Source: Urbifossiella sp043733485 (lineage in GTDB: Bacteria; Planctomycetota; Planctomycetia; Gemmatales; Gemmataceae). Taken from it: 64,000 nucleotides of DNA. Every line of letters starts with the position of its first letter. The first letter of the stretch is position 1. Below the pieces are notes generated by a model. That model worked only from the letters and a program-made list of their open reading frames with translations, was not told the origin of the DNA and made no database searches. Location of the stretch: the NCBI GenBank assembly GCA_043733485.1, contig JAYTGN010000107.1, positions 1 to 64,000 of the forward strand. The letters are read 5' to 3'. Both the position numbers and the translations under genes were made by a program. Positions 16,526 through 24,903 of the stretch are shown here, piece after piece.

Positions 16526-17812
16526 TCAACGATCGAGCAGCGGCAATTGAGCCTTCAAGGCCGCCAGCCCTTCAGGAGTGCAACGGTTGCCGTAGAGGTG
16601 GAGTTTGCGAAGTTCCTTGAGCCCCTCAAGATGCTTCAGACCCTCATCCGTTATGCCGGAGAACGACAAGGACAACGTTTGGAGATTGGACATCTTGCTT
16701 AAATGCTTCAGACCGTCATCGGTGATGTGCTGGCCTTGGAGGTTGAGGTACTCGAGTTTTTTCAGACCCGCGAGGTGTTTGAGACCGGCATCGGTGATGC
16801 GTGGTGCTTTCGGCTCCGTCGCTGTGAATTTCTCATTCCGCAAATCGAGGTTCTTGAGATTCGTTAGCCCTTGGAAGTGCGACAATCCCTTGTCGGAGAT
16901 TCCTCGGCACCCGAAGAACGACATCAATGCCATCTGAGCCGAGTCCTTCACGCACGCCAATCCTTCGTCGTCAATCTCGCAATCGTTGAAGCTCAGCGAC
17001 TTCAACGACGGCATTCGTCGGAGGCATTTCAACCCTTCTGGACGGAGCCGACCGCCGCGAAAGTAAAGAGACAGTAAGTGCTCGAATCCCTGCAAAGGCA
17101 AATCCAATTCGACGATGTCTTCGGCTTCTGGGAAGTAAAGAAACGTCACTGCATTCTTCAACTCCAGTCGAAAGCGAAATGAGTAACCGATGGCCTTACG
17201 AAGTTCGGCGATGGAATTCTGTTCTTGAGGAGTAGCCGAGGCCAACTTCGGACCCAAGTCTTCATGTTCCTGCCGATCGGGATCGACCATTGGATAAGTA
17301 CCGACAACTCGTTCCCCTTCGCGGATGAGCAACTGATGCATCCCGGCCTCGTTCGGAGCGAGGATCAAAGAATAACGTCGCGCTCGTTCTCCCGTTTCGG
17401 GGACGATGTCGAAGACCTTTCTGCCTCGACCTTCCGGATCGGGGCGGTCGACCGCTTCGATCCGGACAGCTATCGGGGGAGCGTCCATTAACGTACTCCC
17501 CGTGATCCTTCCTGCTGCATTCAGGGTCAGATGGTTGGGATTGAGTTCGAGAGACCCGGGTCCGTTCAATGTCCCCCGGATATCGAATTCGCGCGGATGA
17601 TCTTTCCCCTCCGCATAGTGAATGGCGTTGAAGCGAATCTTCGACCCGAGTGGGCGACTTTTCAGGAACGCGGTGCGGTTTTCCGGAGGAGCGGGTTGAT
17701 CCTTCGGAGGAGCGGGTTGATCTTCTGCGACAACAGGGCTTTCGACGATCGGAGCGGGCGGCTTCTCGCATCCGATGCAACCGAGCAACGCAATCAGGCA
17801 ACTGCCGCGCAT
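16526..17812 (-). CDS. Leucine-rich-repeat lipoprotein
   Basis: Encodes 428 residues. A short lipoprotein signal (MRGSCLIALLGCIGC) gives a probable lipidated Cys12 or Cys15. Residues 20-200 contain a Pro-rich linker and a beta-rich domain of the type seen in planctomycete exported proteins (GTLNGPGSLELNPNHLTL). From about 225 to the end are at least six LRR units of the cysteine-containing/planctomycete style (ITDAGLKHLAGLKKLEYLNL; ITDDGLKHLSKMSNLQTLSL; ITDEGLKHLEGLKELRKLHL). Probably a surface or periplasmic protein-binding scaffold. Its ATG lies inside the 3' end of a degenerate hicB gene and continues that gene's ancestral frame. Followed by the pseudokinase gene. Confidence 0.85.
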   Translation of the reverse strand: MRGSCLIALLGCIGCEKPPAPIVESPVVAEDQPAPPKDQPAPPENRTAFLKSRPLGSKIRFNAIHYAEGKDHPREFDIRGTLNGPGSLELNPNHLTLNAAGRITGSTLMDAPPIAVRIEAVDRPDPEGRGRKVFDIVPETGERARRYSLILAPNEAGMHQLLIREGERVVGTYPMVDPDRQEHEDLGPKLASATPQEQNSIAELRKAIGYSFRFRLELKNAVTFLYFPEAEDIVELDLPLQGFEHLLSLYFRGGRLRPEGLKCLRRMPSLKSLSFNDCEIDDEGLACVKDSAQMALMSFFGCRGISDKGLSHFQGLTNLKNLDLRNEKFTATEPKAPRITDAGLKHLAGLKKLEYLNLQGQHITDDGLKHLSKMSNLQTLSLSFSGITDEGLKHLEGLKELRKLHLYGNRCTPEGLAALKAQLPLLDR

Positions 17813-17970
17813 TTGGTAGCTTCCATGTTGAATGCGGTCGGCCAGAACGCGAGCGTTGCCGTGGCCGCTTCATAGCGAGTGGCACCATAAGCCATAACTC
17901 GGGGAAGCTCATCGACGACTCCGAACCATCTGCCGTCGTCTTCTTGTTCGAGTTCAATTGGCAGAGTCAT
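17794..17970 (-). pseudogene. Frameshifted HicB-type antitoxin remnant
   Basis: From ATG 17970 the frame reads MTLPIELEQEDDGRWFGVVD and ELPRVMAYGATRYEAA, a clear HicB beta-strand/helix start (cf. ...DDGRW-x-A-E-x-P-E-L-P-G-x-x-x-Y-G-x-T). Near 17850-17860 the similarity jumps to another frame, where ARVLADRIQHGSYQ completes the usual HicB C-terminus; the present frame instead ends in unrelated residues at 17794. No hicA toxin gene is next to it. The frame into which similarity jumps runs without a stop into the LRR lipoprotein gene. Confidence 0.7.
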
Positions 17971-18081
17971 GTGGCACCTCGTCTCGTCGAAAACCGATTC
18001 TACCAGCACGACATGTTGAACTGCAAGGTCCTGAATCGGAAGTCGCAATCGCGAACCCACAGGCGACGGCTCCCCTCCGGC

Positions 18082-18113
18082 AAAAAAACACGGGAGGCTT
18101 TCGCCTCCCGTGT
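18082..18113 (-). terminator. Intrinsic terminator of pnp
   Basis: On the minus strand ACACGGGAGGC-GAAA-GCCTCCCGTGT, an 11-bp perfect stem with a GAAA tetraloop, is followed at once by seven T. It lies 10 bp past the pnp stop codon. Confidence 0.93.
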
Positions 18114-18123
18114 TCGTTTCATC

Positions 18124-20403
18124 TCAGTTGCGGTAACCGCCGCCGCCACCGCCTCCACCACCGCGGGGGCCACCGCGGCCACCGCCGCCGCCGCCGCGGG
18201 GACCGCGGTCGCCGCCGCGATCTCCGCCTCGGTCGCCTCCACGATCACTGCCGCGATCGTCGCGCGGAGGGCGGTCGCCCATCGGCTCGCCGCCACCTTC
18301 GCCTTCCGGCGGAGGAGGAAGCAGCGCCTTGCGGGAGAGCTTCACGCGGTCCTGGTCGTCGATCCCGATCACCTTCACCGTGACCTTGTCGCCGATCTGA
18401 ACCACCTCCTCGACGCGGCCGACGTAGCCGTTGTCGAGTTCCGAAATGTGGCAGAGCCCATCGCGGCCCGGAGCGATCTCGATGAACGCGCCGAATTCCT
18501 TGATCGAGATCACCTTGCCCTCGTAAATCGACCCAACCTTCACCTCGGCACAGAGCGCCTCGACCGTGCGGCGAGCGGATTCGACGCCTTCGCCGATCAG
18601 GCCCGATATGGAGACGGTGCCGTCGTCCTCGACGTCGATCTTGGCACCGGTCTGTTCCTGAATGGAACGGATCATCTTGCCGCCGGGGCCGATGAGCTTG
18701 CCGATCAGTTCGGGGTTGATCTTGAGGCTGACGATGCGCGGGGCGTTGGGGTTGATCTCCTTGCGGGGCGCGTTGAGCGTGCCGAGCATGGTTTTGAGAA
18801 TCGCGAGTCGGCCTTCGCGGGCCTGCTCCAGTGCCCCCCGCACGATGTGATCCGGGATGCCGTCCAGCTTGATGTCGAGCTGAATCCCGGTGACGCCCTT
18901 CTGAGTGCCAGCGACTTTGAAGTCCATGTCGCCGTAGTGGTCTTCATCGCCCTGAATGTCGCTGATGAGGACGTGATGATCCTTCTCCATGACGAGGCCG
19001 ATGGAGACGCCGGCGACGGGGCGCTTGATGGGAACGCCCGCGTCCATGAGGGCGAGCGTGCCGCCGCACACCGAGGCCATCGAACTCGACCCGTTCGACT
19101 CGAGAATTTCCGAGACGAGGCGGATCGTGTAGGGGAACTTGGCGGCAGGAGGAATCACGGCCTTGAGCGACCGCTCGGCGAGCATGCCGTGACCGATTTC
19201 GCGGCGGCCCGGCCCGCGGATCGGCTTGCACTCGCCCACCGAGTACGAGGGGAAGTTGTAATCGAGCCAGAACTTCTTCGAGAACTCTTCCTGAATCCCC
19301 TCGACCCGTTGCTCGTCGCCCACGGTGCCCAGCGTCGCGACGACGAGTGCCTGCGTTTCACCGCGTTGGAACACGGCGGAACCGTGCGTTCGCGGGAGTA
19401 CCGCGACCTCGGCCCAGACGTTGCGAACGTCCTTCGGAGCCCGGCCATCGATGCGGGTGCCCGAGAGGGTGATCTCGCGGAAGATGCGTTCGCGAATCGC
19501 GCCGATGGAAGCGCTCACCTGAGCCGCCGTGTACTTCGGCTTCGTCTCGCCTTCGGGGGCGTATTCCTTCTTGATCCGATCCTTGAACACGTCGAGCGCG
19601 GCGTTGCGCTCTTTCTTGCCGGTCGTGAGGTAGCGTTCGCGGAACTCGGTGCCGTGCTTCTTGTACAGCTCTTCGGCCAACGGATCCGCGGGGACCTGCG
19701 GAGGCAGCACCTTCGGACCCTGACCCGTCCTGCGGCGCAATTCTTCGATGCCTTGAATCACGAGCTTGCACGCTTGGTGGGCTTCGAGAATCGCATCGCC
19801 CATCTCGGCTTCCGGCATCTCCCGGGCAAAGCCCTCAATCGTCACGATGGCTTCGTCGGTACCGGCCACGATGAGGTCGAGGTCGCTTTCTTCCATCTGG
19901 CCGAACGTGGGCAGCACGACCAGTTTTCCGTCGACGCGGCCGAGGCGAACCGCTCCGTAGGGCTTCAAGAACGGGATGTGCGACACGTGCAGTGCCGCAC
20001 TCGCGCCGATGAGGCCGAGGACGTCCGAATCGTTGTCGCGATCCGCGGAGATCACGGTGACGTGGATCTGGACTTCGTTGACGTAGCCGACCGGGAAGAG
20101 CGGACGGGTGGGCCGATCGATGAGCCGCGAGGTAAGCGTTTCCTTGGTGCTCGGGCGGGTTTCGCGCTTGATGAAGCCGCCCGGGAACTTGCCCGCCGCG
20201 TAGGTCCGCTCGCGGTATTCGACTTGAAGCGGGAAGAAATCGCGGCCGGGGATGACGTTGCCTTCCACGACGGCGACGAGAACGACGGTGCCCTCATAGC
20301 GCACGAGCACGGCCCCATGGGCCTGCTTGGCGAGCTTTCCGGTTTCCAGGATGAGGGTTCCACTACCAAACGGGATTTCCACAGATGCAGGTGCGACCGC
20401 CAC
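18124..20403 (-). CDS. pnp: Polynucleotide phosphorylase with Gly/Arg-rich tail
   Basis: Encodes 759 residues; starts at GTG 20403 after AAAGGA. A trimeric 3'-to-5' exoribonuclease that releases nucleoside diphosphates. Domains: first RNase PH fold (GSGTLILETGKLAKQAHGAV), helical linker, second catalytic RNase PH fold (PRTHGSAVFQRGETQALVVA; DIQGDEDHYGDMDFKVAGTQ), KH domain (KLIGPGGKMIRSIQEQTGAK) near residue 570, and S1 domain (GSIYEGKVISIKEFGAFIEI) near residue 640. The last 55 residues, PRDDRGSDRGGDRGGDRG followed by RGG/Gly runs, are an unusual RGG-box-like tail likely to bind RNA. Downstream of rpsO, the conserved rpsO-pnp order, and closed by an intrinsic terminator. Confidence 0.97.
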   Translation of the reverse strand: MAVAPASVEIPFGSGTLILETGKLAKQAHGAVLVRYEGTVVLVAVVEGNVIPGRDFFPLQVEYRERTYAAGKFPGGFIKRETRPSTKETLTSRLIDRPTRPLFPVGYVNEVQIHVTVISADRDNDSDVLGLIGASAALHVSHIPFLKPYGAVRLGRVDGKLVVLPTFGQMEESDLDLIVAGTDEAIVTIEGFAREMPEAEMGDAILEAHQACKLVIQGIEELRRRTGQGPKVLPPQVPADPLAEELYKKHGTEFRERYLTTGKKERNAALDVFKDRIKKEYAPEGETKPKYTAAQVSASIGAIRERIFREITLSGTRIDGRAPKDVRNVWAEVAVLPRTHGSAVFQRGETQALVVATLGTVGDEQRVEGIQEEFSKKFWLDYNFPSYSVGECKPIRGPGRREIGHGMLAERSLKAVIPPAAKFPYTIRLVSEILESNGSSSMASVCGGTLALMDAGVPIKRPVAGVSIGLVMEKDHHVLISDIQGDEDHYGDMDFKVAGTQKGVTGIQLDIKLDGIPDHIVRGALEQAREGRLAILKTMLGTLNAPRKEINPNAPRIVSLKINPELIGKLIGPGGKMIRSIQEQTGAKIDVEDDGTVSISGLIGEGVESARRTVEALCAEVKVGSIYEGKVISIKEFGAFIEIAPGRDGLCHISELDNGYVGRVEEVVQIGDKVTVKVIGIDDQDRVKLSRKALLPPPPEGEGGGEPMGDRPPRDDRGSDRGGDRGGDRGGDRGPRGGGGGGRGGPRGGGGGGGGGYRN

Positions 20404-20541
20404 GGAGGTGATCCTTTCGGTTTACCCCTGTTGAGGGGACCGGCAGGAGTGCGAAGCGAGCGGATATGCGGAACAAAACCGGAAGCAACCATCTCGACTC
20501 AGGCCGCGAATGCGCATTCCATCTTCAATCCGCGAATGTCT

Positions 20542-20595
20542 TGGTGGCACAGGCATTCCTGCCGTGTAACGACGACACGGGCAGGGATGCCACCA
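20542..20595. repeat. Dispersed palindromic repeat in the rpsO-pnp spacer
   Basis: TGGTGGCACAGGCATTCC is mirrored by the right side CAGGGATGCCACCA around CCGTG/CACGG. The imperfect palindrome lies 5 bp past rpsO and may fold in the rpsO-pnp transcript. Of the dispersed repeat type seen elsewhere in planctomycetes. Confidence 0.6.
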
Positions 20596-20600
20596 AATGT

Positions 20601-20870
20601 TTACTTGCGCAGCCCGAGCTTGCCAATGATCGACAGATACAGCTCTCGGTTGGTTTCCCGGAGGTACTTCAGGAGGTCGGCGCGCTGGCTGACGAGTTTG
20701 AGCAGCCCGCGCCGACTCGCGAAGTCCTTCTTGTGTGTCCGCATGTGCTCGGTCAGGTAGTTAATACGGGCCGTACACAAGGCGATCTGTACCTCGGGCG
20801 AGCCACTATCGTGCTCGTCCCGTCGGAACTGAGAAATGAGTTCGGTCTTCTTTTCCTTCGTGATCGCCAT
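20601..20870 (-). CDS. rpsO: Ribosomal protein S15
   Basis: Encodes 89 residues, exactly the family length. Binds 16S rRNA at the central domain early in 30S assembly. Conserved stretches: HDSGSPEVQIALCTARINYL, HMRTHKKDFASRRGLLKLVS and RRADLLKYL-type (QRADLLKYLRETN). Upstream of pnp on the same strand, as in many bacteria. ATG at 20870. Confidence 0.98.
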   Translation of the reverse strand: MAITKEKKTELISQFRRDEHDSGSPEVQIALCTARINYLTEHMRTHKKDFASRRGLLKLVSQRADLLKYLRETNRELYLSIIGKLGLRK

Positions 20871-21185
20871 CGTCCCGGTACTCCGCTACCCGCCGCGTCG
20901 CACTCCAGCCAAACAGTTACGATACGACGTCAGTTAAAACACGTGACTTCGATTTACGCAGTCGCGTGAGGAACGGACAGGGGCAAATGGGAAAAGAATC
21001 GGAGATTGGAAGAGAGCGGCGACCGGGCAACGTCGATCGACTGAGAGCGACTTCCACGAGAGGCGGTCGGCCGGTTGTGTGGCGGGTTAGGCGAGCCAGC
21101 CTACCTGTTCGCCCACCGACCTGCTCATTCCGAAATGCGGGCATTAAACTGACATCTACGATGGTTCCGGCATTGCATTATTGGA
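20871..21185. other. Divergent intergenic region rpsO / ECF42 sigma
   Basis: About 315 bp that must hold the rpsO promoter on the minus strand and the sigma gene promoter on the plus strand. I could not assign convincing boxes. It contains one hairpin-forming repeat at 21081-21117 (GGTTAGGCGAGCCAGCCTACC core within GGCGGGTTAGG...CCCACC). Confidence 0.5.
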
Positions 21186-22436
21186 GTGCGTCAGTTGCCG
21201 ACTTTGGACGACATTCGCTCGATGCTCGACGGGCTTTACCGCTCCGAATCCCGGCGCATTTTTTCTACCCTCGTCCGCCTGCTCCGGGACTTCGACGTCG
21301 CCGAAGAAGCCATGCACGAAGCGTTCGCGGAGGCGATCGAAGCGTGGACGCGCGACGGAATCCCGGACCACCCGCGCACCTGGCTCGTCTCCACCGGCCG
21401 GTTCAAGGCGATCGATTCGCTCCGTCGCCGCGGGCGATTCGAGTCGCTTCAGCCGGCGATAGCCAACCGGCTGGCCGAGATCGCCGCAACGAATGACGCC
21501 CGGGCGGACCAAACCATCGAGGACGATCGGCTGCGCCTCGTCTTCGCCTGCTGCCACCCCTCGATCGACCGCTCCGTGCAGGTACCACTCACCCTGCGGG
21601 AGGTGTGTGGACTGACGACGGACGAAATCGCCGGGGCGTTTCTGATCGCACCGGCAACGATGGCGCAGCGAATCGTGCGAGGTAAGGCGAAGATTCGCGA
21701 TGCGGGTATTCCTTTCGCCGTCCCGGCCGCCGCCGAACTGCCCGAGAGGCTCGGGTCCGTCCTCGCGGTCGTCTACCTCGTCTTCAACGAGGGATATTCC
21801 GCCACTTCCGGAACGACGTTGACGCGGGCCGATCTCTCGGGCGAGGCCATTCGCCTCGGACGGTTGTTGGTGGAATTGCAGCCCGACGCGGAATCCCTCG
21901 GCCTGCTCGCGCTCATGTTGCTTCACGAATCGCGTCGCCTGGCGCGGACGACTCCGGAAGGGGACATCGTCCTCCTCGACGATCAGAATCGCGCGGATTG
22001 GAATGCCGAATTGATTGCCGAAGGCCGGGCACTGGTTCAACGGGCACTCGCGACGAGAACGTTCGGGGCGTACGCGCTTCAAGCGGCGATAGGCGCCGTT
22101 CATGCGGCAAGCCCCACGCCCGCAGACACCGACTGGGGCCGGATCGCCGAATTGTATGCTGCCTTGCACGATCTGAATCCGTCCCCGGTCATCGAATTGA
22201 ACCGTGCGGTTGCGGTTGGAATGCGGGATGGCCCCGCGGTCGGGCTCGACCTCATCGACCGGATTCGCGACCGCGGGGAACTGGCCGAGTACCACCTCCT
22301 CCACGCCGCCCGCGCGGATTTTCTCCGCAGACTCGACAAACGCGACGAGGCCCGCCAGGCGTACGAAAGCGCCCTCGAACTGGCGCGGCAGGAACCCGAA
22401 CGACGATTCCTGATGAAGCGGCTCGCACAACTTTGA
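21186..22436 (+). CDS. ECF RNA polymerase sigma factor, ECF42-type with C-terminal TPR-like domain
   Basis: Encodes up to 416 residues. Residues about 10-75 are sigma region 2 (LVRLLRDFDVAEEAMHEAFA; HPRTWLVSTGRFKAIDSLRR), 115-175 region 4 (LTLREVCGLTTDEIAGAFLI; IVRGKAKIRDAGI). A 230-residue helical C-terminal domain follows (RLGSVLAVVYLVFNEGY; YALQAAIGAVHA; LNPSPVIELNRAVA), characteristic of the ECF42/SigJ-like class, which has no anti-sigma factor and lies beside YCII/DGPF proteins. That holds here: a double YCII gene lies two genes downstream. Start: GTG 21186, or TTG 21195 which has GGAG eight bases upstream and looks better. Confidence 0.9.
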   Translation: MRQLPTLDDIRSMLDGLYRSESRRIFSTLVRLLRDFDVAEEAMHEAFAEAIEAWTRDGIPDHPRTWLVSTGRFKAIDSLRRRGRFESLQPAIANRLAEIAATNDARADQTIEDDRLRLVFACCHPSIDRSVQVPLTLREVCGLTTDEIAGAFLIAPATMAQRIVRGKAKIRDAGIPFAVPAAAELPERLGSVLAVVYLVFNEGYSATSGTTLTRADLSGEAIRLGRLLVELQPDAESLGLLALMLLHESRRLARTTPEGDIVLLDDQNRADWNAELIAEGRALVQRALATRTFGAYALQAAIGAVHAASPTPADTDWGRIAELYAALHDLNPSPVIELNRAVAVGMRDGPAVGLDLIDRIRDRGELAEYHLLHAARADFLRRLDKRDEARQAYESALELARQEPERRFLMKRLAQL

Positions 22437-22515
22437 AAACTTTTGCAGTTCGTGTCGATCCGCGAGTCCGTCGTTCGACTACACCGCGAATGCCCCTCCG
22501 AAACGAGCAAAAATC

Positions 22516-22977
22516 ATGGCCAGTCAGAAGATCAAGCCGTTCCTCTGGTTCGACGACAAGGCGGAAGAAGCCGCGAATTTTTACGTCTCGCTGTTCCGAG
22601 ACTCCGCGATCACCGGTTCCACGCCGGGGCCGAGCGGTGTGCCTCTCGTCGTCGAGTTCCGCCTCGCCGGGGTTCAATTCCTGGCGCTGAACGGCGGACC
22701 GCACTTCAAGTTCAACGAGGCGGTGTCGCTCTCCATCGATTGCCACTCGCAGGAAGAGGTGGACGAACTCTGGGAGAAGCTCTCCGCCGGCGGGTCGAAG
22801 AGCCAATGCGGCTGGCTGAAGGACAAGTACGGCTTGTCGTGGCAGGTGGTGCCCACCGTGCTCAAGAAACTTCTCGGCTCCGCGGATCGCGAGAAGGCCG
22901 GGCGGGTCATGAACGCGATGAGGAAGATGACCAAGTTGGAGATTCAGGCGCTTCAGGATGCGGCAGACGGTAAGTGA
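22516..22977 (+). CDS. VOC superfamily protein, PhnB/3-dmu-9_3-mt type
   Basis: Encodes 153 residues. Starts IKPFLWFDDKAEEAANFYVS, the signature of PhnB-like VOC proteins, with FRLAGVQFLALNGGPHFKFN and CGWLKDKYGLSWQVVP later. VOC proteins use paired beta-alpha-beta modules to bind a metal and small ligands; the substrate here is unknown. Second gene of the ECF42 cluster (80 bp after the sigma gene). Such VOC genes are recurrent members of ECF42 neighbourhoods, so it is probably part of the regulon. Confidence 0.85.
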   Translation: MASQKIKPFLWFDDKAEEAANFYVSLFRDSAITGSTPGPSGVPLVVEFRLAGVQFLALNGGPHFKFNEAVSLSIDCHSQEEVDELWEKLSAGGSKSQCGWLKDKYGLSWQVVPTVLKKLLGSADREKAGRVMNAMRKMTKLEIQALQDAADGK

Positions 22978-23007
22978 CGTGCAACCACCCGAACCCAAGG
23001 AGAAGAC

Positions 23008-23775
23008 GTGAAATACATGATGCTCATGTACGGGACCGAGAATCTGTGGACTCCGGACGAGCGCGAAGAGTGCATGGCCGAATGCCTTCGGGTCTGCGAT
23101 GAACTCGCGGCGGAGGGCAAGTTTCTCGATACGGCTCCGCTTCAATCGGCGACGAGGGCCTCGACGGTCCGCGTGCGAGAGGGCCGTCCGTTCATCACCG
23201 ATGGCCCGTTCGCCGAGACGACCGAGCAACTCGGCGGATACTTCCTGTTGGAACTCGAAGATCTCGACGAGGCGATCGCGGTCGCCAGCCGCCTCCCGCC
23301 GCTGACGAAGGGGACCGCCAAGATTCGCCCGCTGCTCGCAATGGAGGGTCTGCCTCCAGCCCGACCCCGACCCGATGGTCCATTCGATGCCGGCGCCGCA
23401 CCGTACATGCTGCTCTGCTACCACGACGAAGCCGCGTTGAGCGAAGCCGGCCCGGCCGCACTCGAACGGGCCAAGACTGAGGTGGTCGTAAAAGTCGGGA
23501 AGTTGAATGACTCGGGACGATACCTGAACGCCTCGCCGCTCCACCCGGTCGCGACGGCCACGTGCGTGCGGATGCGGGACGGGAAGCGGCAGATCACCGA
23601 CGGCCCCTTCGCCGAAACCAAAGAAGTGCTCGGCGGCTTCTACCTGATCCTGGCCGGTTCGCGCGACGAGGCACTGAAGATCGCGGTCGAGCAGATCGGT
23701 GCCGGCCTCGGCGCGATCGAGGTCCGCCCGCTCTTCGATTTCTCCGCCATTCGGAAAGCGATGGAAAATTCCTGA
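23008..23775 (+). CDS. Tandem YCII/DGPF-domain protein
   Basis: Encodes 255 residues made of two YCII-related (DGPF) domains joined by a Pro-rich linker (GLPPARPRPDGPFDAG). Domain 1, residues 1-115: MKYMMLMYGTENLWTPDE with ITDGPFAETTEQLGGYFLL. Domain 2, about 130-245: YMLLCYHDEAAL with ITDGPFAETKEVLGGFYLIL. The DGPF motif is retained in both. Most family members have a single domain of about 120 residues that dimerises, so this fusion is likely a built-in dimer. YCII-type proteins are the typical partner of ECF42 sigma factors. Ribosome site AAGGAGAAG lies before ATG 23008. Confidence 0.92.
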   Translation: MKYMMLMYGTENLWTPDEREECMAECLRVCDELAAEGKFLDTAPLQSATRASTVRVREGRPFITDGPFAETTEQLGGYFLLELEDLDEAIAVASRLPPLTKGTAKIRPLLAMEGLPPARPRPDGPFDAGAAPYMLLCYHDEAALSEAGPAALERAKTEVVVKVGKLNDSGRYLNASPLHPVATATCVRMRDGKRQITDGPFAETKEVLGGFYLILAGSRDEALKIAVEQIGAGLGAIEVRPLFDFSAIRKAMENS

Positions 23776-23844
23776 GTCGCTGTCGATTCGCCGTTCGCCC
23801 GTTCGATTAGTTCCTGAACCCACCAACCGACAAGGAGCAGAGAC

Positions 23845-24276
23845 ATGGCAGGCACCACGATTACACCGTACCTGATGTTCGGCGGCCGCTGCGAAGAGGC
23901 CATCGCCTTCTACCGCAAGGCGCTCGGCGCCGAAGTCGAGATGCTGATGCGGTTCGACGAAAGCCCGGAGCCGACCCCGCCCGGAATGCTGCAGGCCGGA
24001 TTCGAGAAGAAGGTGATGCACGCCACGATCCGCATCCGCGGGATCCAACTGATGGCGTCCGACGGGTGCAGCGACAAATCGAAGTTCGGCGGCTTCCGGC
24101 TCGCCCTCGCCGTTCCCACCGAGTCGGACGCGAGGCAGGCCTTCGACGCTCTCGCCGACGGCGGGAGCGTGGACATGCCGCTGAACAAAACGTTCTGGTC
24201 GCCCTGCTACGGCATGGTGACGGACCGATTCGGGCTGGGCTGGATGGTCATGGTTCCGGGAGCCGTGTCTTGCTGA
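23845..24276 (+). CDS. VOC family protein, PhnB-like
   Basis: Encodes 143 residues. TITPYLMFGGRCEEAIAFYR followed by KALGAEVEMLMRFDESP is typical of PhnB-like VOC proteins; the second half has LNKTFWSPCYGMVTDRFGLG. Distinct from the VOC protein at 22516 (different length and C-terminus). Fourth gene of the ECF42 cluster. ATG 23845 follows AAGGAG. Ligand unknown. Confidence 0.88.
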   Translation: MAGTTITPYLMFGGRCEEAIAFYRKALGAEVEMLMRFDESPEPTPPGMLQAGFEKKVMHATIRIRGIQLMASDGCSDKSKFGGFRLALAVPTESDARQAFDALADGGSVDMPLNKTFWSPCYGMVTDRFGLGWMVMVPGAVSC

Positions 24277-24345
24277 GAGCTGGACGTACAACCCCCGCAT
24301 TCGCGGGAAGCCGATTTCGCCCTTTCACCCCAACGGGAGTTCGAG

Positions 24346-24882
24346 ATGACGACGCAATTGTTGATCGCCGCACTGCTGCTGTTTTCCATGTTCGCAGGAC
24401 GCGGGGACGATACGCCCGCCAAGGCGCCGCCGGTCCATCCGGGACTCGAGCGGATGAAGAAACTGGCCGGGACGTGGGTCGAAGCCGACAAGGACGGCAA
24501 GCCGACCGACAAGGTGATGTCCGTGGTGAAGGTGACGGCCGGCGGGTCGACCGTCCACGAAACGCTCTTCCCCGGCCAGGCGCAGGAGATGGTCTCGGTG
24601 TACCACTTGGACAAGGGCGAACTGGTCATGACGCACTACTGCGCCCTGGGCAACCAGCCGCGCATGAAGGCGGACCCGGCCTCGCCGAAGAACAAGATCC
24701 GCTTCGCCTTCGCGGGCGGCACCAACCTGGACCCCGCGAAGGACATGCACATGCACGAGTCCACACTGACATTCGTGGACGACGACCACATCGAGATCGC
24801 CGGGGTGGCATGGGTGGCATGGGTGGACGGCAAGCCATCTGAGAGCCACTGCGGGCAGTTGAAGCTCGTTCGTAAGAAGTAA
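24346..24882 (+). CDS. Exported DUF1579-like protein
   Basis: Encodes 178 residues. An N-terminal hydrophobic stretch (LLIAALLLFSMFAG) looks like a signal peptide. The body begins HPGLERMKKLAGTWVEAD, the DUF1579-type opening (lipocalin-like beta barrel), and contains MSVVKVTAGGSTVHETLFPG and YHLDKGELVMTHYC. Last gene of the ECF42 group. A small in-frame duplication, GGTGGCAT twice in a row near 24808, gives AWVAWV. Molecular role unknown. Confidence 0.75.
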   Translation: MTTQLLIAALLLFSMFAGRGDDTPAKAPPVHPGLERMKKLAGTWVEADKDGKPTDKVMSVVKVTAGGSTVHETLFPGQAQEMVSVYHLDKGELVMTHYCALGNQPRMKADPASPKNKIRFAFAGGTNLDPAKDMHMHESTLTFVDDDHIEIAGVAWVAWVDGKPSESHCGQLKLVRKK

Positions 24883-24903
24883 CCACGTCGCGGCCTTGAA
24901 GGC

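Noticed and set aside
17970..18080. Search for a hicA toxin gene next to the hicB remnant
   Set aside because: No small HicA-like frame with its conserved His exists between hicB and the pnp terminator on either strand.
17650..20760. Plus-strand open frame of over 1,000 codons
   Set aside because: Antisense to pnp, rpsO and the LRR gene. Length is explained by high GC at third positions; composition is Arg/Asp/Val/Ala-rich without domains.
24346..24882. DUF1579 gene considered as anti-sigma partner of the ECF42 factor
   Set aside because: It has a signal peptide and lipocalin-like style, no cytoplasmic sigma-binding domain; ECF42 factors are regulated by their own C-terminal domain.
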